The notes beneath the pieces are model-generated. The model saw only the letters and a list, made by a program, of their open reading frames with translations. It had not been told where the DNA came from and ran no database searches. Source: Clostridiales bacterium (GTDB lineage Bacteria; Bacillota; Dethiobacteria; Dethiobacterales; Dethiobacteraceae). From it: a stretch of DNA of 64,000 nt. The DNA is taken from the NCBI GenBank assembly GCA_018335855.1, contig JAGXRM010000019.1, positions 1 through 64,000 of the forward strand, in the 5' to 3' direction. The position numbers and the translations under genes are program-made. Positions within the stretch are counted from its first letter, which is position 1, and each line of letters starts with the position of its first letter. Shown piece by piece: positions 59,340 through 64,000 of the stretch.

Positions 59340-59675
59340 CTAATCACCCTTATCTAAAAACGAATCGTGTAAACGCTTGGATATATCGCTGGCACTGTAC
59401 AAAACGTTTGTTATAATTACCCGATCTTTTCTGATATGAAAAAACACAGAAAAGTTATCAACAAGCATCTGACGTAGTCCCAGTGCACATAGTTCCTCAG
59501 AATGTATTAACTTAATACGTTCCGGGAATGTATTAAGGGTTTCGATAGCGTCAGCTATTCTGTTATACTGCACCATGGCCGCTTCAGGTGCCTGCAGTTG
59601 CCTTGAGATATAATTATAAATCTCCTCCATATCACAAAGAGCCTTGCCCGTGATTTGAACCTTATACTGCTTCAT
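59340..59675 (-). CDS. RelE/ParE family toxin
   Basis: A 111-residue toxin of the RelE/ParE superfamily, by family an mRNA interferase or gyrase inhibitor. MKQYKVQITGKALCDMEEIY and NYISRQLQAPEAA, LNTFPERIKLI, LGLRQMLVDNFSVFFHIRKD, IITNVLYSASDISKRL show the compact fold. The ATG overlaps the antitoxin stop by four bases, the usual coupling. Appears intact. Confidence 0.85.
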   Translation of the reverse strand: MKQYKVQITGKALCDMEEIYNYISRQLQAPEAAMVQYNRIADAIETLNTFPERIKLIHSEELCALGLRQMLVDNFSVFFHIRKDRVIITNVLYSASDISKRLHDSFLDKGD

Positions 59676-59977
59676 TGGTGTGTCTTCCGAAATTTCTGAA
59701 AAGCAGCAGACGCATCCAGCACATTACCTTTTTCGATATCGTTGTATCCTTCCTTTAACTTCGCATAAATTTCATCCGTTGTCATCAAATCAGCGTTTAC
59801 GGAAGCCGGTGCTTTCGGCAGTTTTACATCAAAGGGTATTCCACCAGTCATTAAAATCTGTTTCAGATAAATATCTATCGCTGTAGACATAGGGATGCCA
59901 AGTTGTGAAAGAACTTCCTCTACCCTTCTTTTCACGTCAGGATTAACTCTTAAATTTAAAGTCGCAGTTTTTTCCAT
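59672..59977 (-). CDS. RelB/DinJ family antitoxin
   Basis: A 101-residue antitoxin: TATLNLRVNPDVKRRVEEVL, SQLGIPMSTAIDIYLKQILM, TGGIPFDVKLP is the classical RelB/DinJ N-terminal ribbon-helix-helix; the C-terminal part (TTDEIYAKLKEGYNDIEKGN) wraps the toxin. The ATG at 59977 is nine bases behind GGAGGAG. A palindrome upstream (60006-60024) is a likely autoregulatory site. Confidence 0.87.
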   Translation of the reverse strand: MEKTATLNLRVNPDVKRRVEEVLSQLGIPMSTAIDIYLKQILMTGGIPFDVKLPKAPASVNADLMTTDEIYAKLKEGYNDIEKGNVLDASAAFQKFRKTHQ

Positions 59978-60005
59978 GCTTATCATCTCCTCCTATATTA
60001 TTATT

Positions 60006-60024
60006 GTAACGCTTTTGTCGTTAC
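60006..60024 (-). promoter_or_regulatory. Probable RelB operator
   Basis: GTAACG-CTTTTGT-CGTTAC, a 6-bp inverted repeat about 30 bases upstream of the relB start. Toxin-antitoxin operons bind such repeats for autoregulation. Confidence 0.4.
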
Positions 60025-60027
60025 TAT

Positions 60028-60084
60028 TCAATAGGGATTTAGATATTTCAACAAGCCTGCCTGCCAATCACTAGATGTTTTCAT
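60028..60084 (-). pseudogene. AbiEii start remnant
   Basis: The ATG (60084-60082) overlaps the AbiEi stop as in intact AbiE operons, and MKTSSDW begins like an AbiEii toxin. The frame stops after 18 codons (TGA). The rest of the nucleotidyltransferase gene is gone, replaced by the RelBE upstream region. Confidence 0.5.
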
Positions 60085-60674
60085 AGGAGTACCTCCAGAT
60101 AACTTCGGAGTAGTTTTGTGATGCGGAAGGTTTCGGCCATCTGCATAAGCAAGTTCAGATTCTTATCGCTTCTCCTTGCGTAGCGCTTCACAGCGTCGGT
60201 CACAACGGCGATGTCCATCTGGTTCCGGCTGCGGATGCAGTCACAGATTGTCCGCTCCAAACCGTAAGTGGTCACCGGATGCCCGAACATCGTTTCCATC
60301 TGAACCGTACCCAGTTCGTGGAGTTCACGTTTGACAGAAAAGACAGTAAAACCTTCTTCCCGCAGATTTTTGGCATTATATCCTGTCGGCACAGTCACAG
60401 AAGAATTGATTGGATCGCGGTCGGTAAGCTCGTGCAGGAACAACGACGTTTCGTGGGAGTAAATCAGCTTCGGCCGCCTAAGCTGGGCGATATACATCTT
60501 GTCAGGAATGTCCTCGGGTGAAATGTATACACCATGTCCTGCCCGTTCCAGATTGCCGGAACCCACAAGCAGGCGTAGCCGCTCGTTTGAAAAACCGGCG
60601 TCGTTTGCCTGTGCGGTTGTGACTGTACCACCGTTTTGATGTAAAAGGATTTGCAGTTCACTTGGCAGTGGCAT
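60081..60674 (-). CDS. AbiEi-family antitoxin / transcriptional regulator
   Basis: A 197-residue protein with an N-terminal winged helix (LLHQNGGTVTTAQANDAGFS) and a C-terminal AbiEi_4-like domain: YSHETSLFLHELTDRDP, VTVPTGYNAKNL, YGLERTICDCIRSRNQMDI. AbiE systems are type IV toxin-antitoxins used in phage abortive infection. The partner toxin gene is deleted (60028-60084), so this is an orphan antitoxin. ATG 60674 behind AAAGGGGG; own promoter at 60712-60740. Confidence 0.78.
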   Translation of the reverse strand: MPLPSELQILLHQNGGTVTTAQANDAGFSNERLRLLVGSGNLERAGHGVYISPEDIPDKMYIAQLRRPKLIYSHETSLFLHELTDRDPINSSVTVPTGYNAKNLREEGFTVFSVKRELHELGTVQMETMFGHPVTTYGLERTICDCIRSRNQMDIAVVTDAVKRYARRSDKNLNLLMQMAETFRITKLLRSYLEVLL

Positions 60675-60711
60675 AACATCCACCCCCTTTAATTTTGATT
60701 TTTATGCTCAT

Positions 60712-60740
60712 ATTATAAACTATACTTGCACATAAATCAA
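60712..60740 (-). promoter_or_regulatory. Promoter of the AbiEi gene
   Basis: TTGATT (60740-60735), 17 bases, TATAAT (60717-60712) on the minus strand, about 38 bases before the start codon. Confidence 0.75.
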
Positions 60741-60893
60741 GAAGGCTGATAGGCTTATACTATCGTTATGGTAGCCATCAGAGCCACATGGCTACATTTT
60801 GATAGCTACGACAACCATATATTTTACCATATTATGGCATGCTAAAATCGCAAAAAAGCCTGTGGTTACAAGGATTTTAGATAATGGAAGTCA

Positions 60894-61227
60894 CAAAAAA
60901 TAGCCGGTATCACACGGCTTCACACTGGTTAAACTGATGGTGGTTGTAGTTATTATTGGTATTTTGGTGGCGATTGCGATTCCTGTTTATGGCGGAATCC
61001 AAAGAAAGGCAGCCATAAGTGCGCATCAAGCTAATGTAAGAACACTCCAAGGTGCTGCGGCTTTACAGATTGCTCAAGAAACATCTCCGGGGGGAGTACT
61101 TCTTGATAAGTACATTGATGGTGCTATGCCCATAGTTCCAGCGATTCTAGATGCGGCTACGCCTGCGTACACATGTACTATTGATGCAACAACTTTTGTA
61201 ATTACAGTAACACCTGCTGCCCACTAA
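60894..61227 (+). pseudogene. Type IV pilin-like gene with frameshift in the prepilin leader
   Basis: ATG 60894 (AAGGA upstream) starts MEVTKNSRYH in one frame. The prepilin signature GFTLVKLMVVVVIIGILVAI follows in another frame, with a stop (TAG, 60905-60907 region) just before it. So a one- or two-base indel near 60915 separates leader and mature part. The mature part (about 98 residues: AIPVYGGIQRKAAISAHQAN ... TFVITVTPAAH) is small. Position 5, normally Glu, is Lys, which would itself impair assembly. Likely a dead fragment in the island. Confidence 0.6.
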
Positions 61228-61228
61228 A

Positions 61229-61480
61229 CCGCCAAATGTAGTTTCTTTTCCACCAGGTCTTAAAACACAATTTACGGATGAATTTATTTATAGAAACATA
61301 TTAGGTGGAATTCTGGGTGCGACTCGTTTTCACGCAACCGCACTTCAACAAACATCGACCAACGACCGGATTCGCAAACTATTCGTTGACCTTCTACTAT
61401 CAGAATTAAACCTTTTTGACAAGTTTATTCGATACGGTAAAACCAAAGGCCATTTGCACACTGTCCCTATGTACCGGTAA
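61229..61480 (+). pseudogene. C-terminal fragment of a coat-F/DUF3231-like protein
   Basis: An open frame of 83 residues with no start codon: PPNVVSFPPGLKTQFTDEFI, then NILGGILGATRFHATALQQT, and the end LFDKFIRYGKTKGHLHTVPM followed by Tyr-Arg. A ferritin-like helical spore protein (CotF or DUF3231) ends in a similar way, by memory. The N-terminal part is absent; the frame overlaps the pilin fragment's end. Confidence 0.4.
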
Positions 61481-61675
61481 GACAAAACGCCAGCTCTTCA
61501 CAAATCGAAGATGGTTTTTTCATGCCCAAAAACAGCGCTCACTAAATCTTAAGAGTACGGCATATACCGCTTTGGGGGCATGATGAAGCAAGAGAACAAA
61601 ATAATGAGGAAAATCCTGCTGGATCTTGTGAGATATTTATTAAGCGCGCAATCCACCGAACAGTCAGAGCCGGGT

Positions 61676-61757
61676 CATGCCATCACAAGTGTTTATACCT
61701 GTGAGGGCATTGAGGATGTTTGCATGGCTTCCCTCTATCATTTTTTGAAGCTTGGCC
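61676..61757 (+). repeat. 82-base direct repeat, copy 2 (DUF6076 piece)
   Basis: Same sequence as 58723-58804 with three differences, encoding HAITSVYTCEGIEDVCMASL and YHFLKLG. Its right end (61757) is the exact break point of the ParE toxin on the other strand. Between 61481 and 61675 I see no gene. Confidence 0.9.
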
Positions 61758-61977
61758 ATTCTACCGGCAGCTTTCGTATCCCCAACGCAGCAAGTCGCTC
61801 ATTGGTCACAAGTGCATGACGGGTCGGCAAATCAGAGAGGCTCATCACGGCCTCACGAATTTTTGCAACCAACTTTTTTGCGGTGGCTGGTTCTTTTAAT
61901 TCTTCTGCAATATAACGCGCGGTTGCCTGCAAATCGTCTATCGCCGGATGGGACAGAAGAACTTTATAGCGTTTCAT
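61738..61977 (-). pseudogene. ParE/RelE toxin truncated by the DUF6076 repeat
   Basis: The N-terminal part is family-like: MKRYKVLLSHPAIDDLQATA, YIAEELKEPATAKKLVAKIR, LSDLPTRHALVTNERLAALG followed by IRKLPV. Then the reading frame enters the inserted repeat and ends EWPSFKK. The normal last strand (of the type NYIIFYVV) is missing, which removes the usual C-terminal active-site residues. The ATG overlaps the antitoxin stop. Probably not toxic. Confidence 0.75.
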
Positions 61978-62240
61978 CGCGTAAGTTCACGCTCAATTTT
62001 TTCAAAAACATCCTCGGCCAATGAGACTTTATTATCCTTGATTGCGTCAAGGCCTTCATACAGCAGCTTATACAGTTCAAACTTGCCCACAAGCCTTTCA
62101 TAAACTTCTATGCTCATCACTGCTAAATCACCGGTGCCGTTTTTCGTGATGTAGACAGGTTCGGAATACTTGTGGCAGAACTCAGAAATTTCATTGTACT
62201 TATTTCTTAAGTCAGAACTTGGTCTGATCTTTGGCATCAT
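61974..62240 (-). CDS. Phd/YefM family antitoxin
   Basis: An 88-residue antitoxin: MMPKIRPSSDLRNKYNEISE, FCHKYSEPVYITKNGTGDLA and VMSIEVYERLV are the Phd/YefM N-terminal DNA-binding fold; the C-terminal helix (DAIKDNKVSLAEDVFEKIER) would cover the toxin. It is intact although its toxin is truncated. Confidence 0.85.
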   Translation of the reverse strand: MMPKIRPSSDLRNKYNEISEFCHKYSEPVYITKNGTGDLAVMSIEVYERLVGKFELYKLLYEGLDAIKDNKVSLAEDVFEKIERELTR

Positions 62241-62294
62241 AGAAAACAGCCCTGTTTGCCTCGTTATGAGTTGGCGGGAATCCAGGTTGTCTGC

Positions 62295-63386
62295 TTACAT
62301 GGTTTTTGTTTTGATTCTGCGCTGTGAGAGGAGGTCGAGGAATGCTTCCAGTCGGGTGATGAATCCAGCTTCTCCGGCTTGTTCGTCCAGGGAGAAGGAA
62401 ATAACCGGGATTCCCTGTTCTCTGCTGACTGTGGGGAGGATACTTTGGGCTACAATTTCCGGCGTACAGGTAAAGGGCAGGATATGTACAACGCCATCAA
62501 AACCTTTGCGGGCATAAAGCACTGTATCACCCACCGATTCCCAGCCATGGCCGCCGACAAAATGATTCAGGTATGGGGCGGCTGCTTTTTTTATTTGTTT
62601 ACTGCCTTTAAGCCCCAGTGAGCTCAACACTAAATGTTCTTTGATCCAATGGGAGATATAAATAGACCGTTCCACTTCCACGCCCATCTCTCCCAGAACG
62701 TTTTCGATATAGAGATTTGCATAGGGCTCAAGAATCATGTAAATCTCGCCAACCAGGCCAATGCGCAGCACATCTTTTTCATAATCACACGGCACCGCTT
62801 TTACTGTTTTAGTGCCCCGGCGAAGAGCTTCTTCGATTTGGGCATTGCTACGGGCAGAGGCGATTGGCTGTAGCGCCTCTTTATAAGCTTTGGTGGTGGA
62901 GCCCTTTTCCAACTCACGGGGCCGGACTTTCAAGGTTAGCGCATGGAGTTGATCCATAGCCTTAATCCTGCGCCAGGCGGTGTGCAGAGCGCGCATAACT
63001 TCAGGCCAGCTTTTATCACCGCACAGCTCCTTTATTTTATCCACCAGTTCACTCATCTGCCCCTGCGGAGGTTCCAGTACAATCATTTCAAAATTGTAAC
63101 CGAGATCACGTAGAATCTCCCGCTGAACCTGGGCGTAATAGCCGAACCGGCAAGGACCGGTGCCGCCTGCCATGACAATGGTATCCGCACCCGCTTCCAA
63201 TGCCTCGATAAAGTTGCCCATATTGATTTTCAGTGGAAAGCAGGCAAATTCCGGGGAATGCCGCACACCGAGATTAATCGTACGCTTTGTAATAGGCGGC
63301 GGCGCCTGGACATCCAGTCCCAGGTCTTCTAATAATCCGTGCATGGCTATGGAGAGCGATCCTAAATGGGGATAGGTAATTTTCAT
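62295..63386 (-). CDS. DUF2229 protein, acyl-CoA dehydratase activase-related
   Basis: A 363-residue protein: KITYPHLGSLSIAMHGLLED, HSPEFACFPLKINMGNFIEA, GGTGPCRFGYYAQVQREI, HILPFTCTPEIVAQSILP and FSLDEQAGEAGFITRLEAFL. The three Cys-containing motifs are those expected to hold a [4Fe-4S] cluster in relatives of 2-hydroxyglutaryl-CoA dehydratase. DUF2229 proteins usually stand beside or are fused to BcrAD/BadFG-type ATPases. Substrate unknown. The ATG overlaps the stop of the next gene upstream by four bases. Confidence 0.85.
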   Translation of the reverse strand: MKITYPHLGSLSIAMHGLLEDLGLDVQAPPPITKRTINLGVRHSPEFACFPLKINMGNFIEALEAGADTIVMAGGTGPCRFGYYAQVQREILRDLGYNFEMIVLEPPQGQMSELVDKIKELCGDKSWPEVMRALHTAWRRIKAMDQLHALTLKVRPRELEKGSTTKAYKEALQPIASARSNAQIEEALRRGTKTVKAVPCDYEKDVLRIGLVGEIYMILEPYANLYIENVLGEMGVEVERSIYISHWIKEHLVLSSLGLKGSKQIKKAAAPYLNHFVGGHGWESVGDTVLYARKGFDGVVHILPFTCTPEIVAQSILPTVSREQGIPVISFSLDEQAGEAGFITRLEAFLDLLSQRRIKTKTM

Positions 63387-64000
63387 ACCGCTTTCCTCCA
63401 GCGCAGCATATCAATAAACGCTTCCAGACGGGTAACCACTCCTGCCTCACCGGTATGTTCATCCAGAGTGAGCATCAGGACAGGCGCATTCTTCCCCCGC
63501 TTATACATTCTTTCCACCAGTTCACAAACCAGTGAGTCAGGCCCGCAGCCAAAGGAGGCAACCAGGACCACTCCATCAATCTTCCCTTCTTCCAACAGGT
63601 GGAAGGCTGCACCCATCAGTTCCTTACCGAAAGTCCAGAATATTTCTTTTTCCAATAACCCGGCTCCACGTTTTATATCCTGAGGCCGGAGCATCTCTGC
63701 GGTTACGACCTCAGCGCCGAACTCCCGCAGTTTGGACAGCAAGTCCATACTGATAAATTTATCATTCAAATTATAGGCGTGTCCCAGCACAGCCACCCGT
63801 AATTTGCCCTCCTGATAGGTATTCTCTGTGCCGGAGAGGACATCATGCGGTGTATGCCCTAGTCGCAGTGTAGCCTCGTATTCATCCTGCGCCAGCTTGG
63901 CGGCACGCAACGCCCGGGCAATCACCCAGGGACGTCTGTCAAAGCCGGCTGCCAGCTTTTTTAAGTCACGGCGCGTTTTTTGGTACTGCTGGTGCACATT
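63383..64000 (-). CDS. DUF2229-family protein, 5' part outside the window
   Basis: The frame is open to the window edge, so the start is probably missing; at least 205 residues are seen. LRVAVLGHAYNLNDKFISMD, GVVLVASFGCGPDSLVCELV and LTLDEHTGEAGVVTRLEAFI parallel the C-terminal part of the neighbour at 62295-63386 (LDEQAGEAGFITRLEAFL). The two are paralogues, encoded with a four-base overlap, and likely act together. A GTG at 63997 exists but has no visible ribosome site in the window. Confidence 0.8.
   Translation of the reverse strand, partial: NVHQQYQKTRRDLKKLAAGFDRRPWVIARALRAAKLAQDEYEATLRLGHTPHDVLSGTENTYQEGKLRVAVLGHAYNLNDKFISMDLLSKLREFGAEVVTAEMLRPQDIKRGAGLLEKEIFWTFGKELMGAAFHLLEEGKIDGVVLVASFGCGPDSLVCELVERMYKRGKNAPVLMLTLDEHTGEAGVVTRLEAFIDMLRWRKAV

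Noticed and set aside
61580-61819. 79-residue gene containing the DUF6076 piece
   Set aside because: Its ends have no family resemblance, and it only spans the junctions of the inserted repeat.

Overview
The window looks like a chromosomal segment of an anaerobic, endospore-forming Firmicute (Clostridia or Peptococcaceae-like). Evidence for sporulation: spoIVA, spoIIP, spmA, spmB, a dacF-type carboxypeptidase, ytfJ/gerW and YIEGIA/DUF3189 genes. Evidence for an anaerobic lifestyle: the oxygen-independent (cbi) cobalamin pathway, radical SAM and Fe-S proteins, and 2-hydroxyacyl-CoA dehydratase-activase-like proteins. GTG and TTG starts behind strong GGAGG-type ribosome sites are frequent. Most genes run on the minus strand.

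Layout. 1-8.3 kb: a candidate 6S-like RNA at the left edge, an acetyltransferase, an unusual PlsY-NodB fusion, spoIVA, and the gpsA-plsY-der-DUF512 operon. 8.3-10.9 kb: a CadC-type repressor and Cd/Zn P-type ATPase with a clear promoter and operator. 11-15 kb: a sporulation block (DUF1614, SpoIIP, YIEGIA, a small partner, two DUF3189 proteins). 15-24.2 kb: glutamate dehydrogenase, then fni, ispH-rpsA fusion, plsC, cmk, aroH, a BaiN-type flavoprotein and an internally deleted radical SAM gene. 24.3-42.6 kb: about 18 kb of nearly gap-free cobalamin genes, from sirohydrochlorin cobaltochelatase through the ring-contraction enzymes to nucleotide-loop assembly, with a CbiMQO cobalt transporter (no CbiN seen) and two adjacent, diverged cobyric acid synthases. 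42.6-43.6 kb: on the plus strand, a variant ferredoxin and a TrkA-C membrane protein behind a consensus promoter that carries a CsoR-like palindrome. 43.6-47.1 kb: a btuF-btuC-btuD uptake operon under a cobalamin riboswitch that ends in an intrinsic terminator. 47.1-57.4 kb: rluB, a MITE-like hairpin, spmB, spmA, dacF, ytfJ, DUF2953, scpB, scpA, trpS, a site-2 protease and a large DHH-CBS-tRNA nucleotidyltransferase protein. 57.4-62.25 kb: a decayed accessory island of gene fragments (RHH-like, DUF2680-like, DUF6076 twice, pilin, coat-F/DUF3231-like, AbiEii) with toxin-antitoxin genes. 62.3-64 kb: two DUF2229 genes, the second cut by the window edge.

The best candidate for something new is in the accessory island. 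At 57876-58349 there is a CopZ-N-terminal-like (Zn and [2Fe-2S]) metallochaperone whose frame is interrupted only by a TGA directly after Cys8. A good ribosome site precedes the ATG and a SECIS-like hairpin follows the TGA, so a Cys-Sec selenoprotein is predicted. Other notable points are the PlsY-NodB fusion, the tandem CbiP paralogues, and the CsoR-like operator between the cobalamin operon and the ferredoxin gene. No tRNA, rRNA or CRISPR array was recognised.
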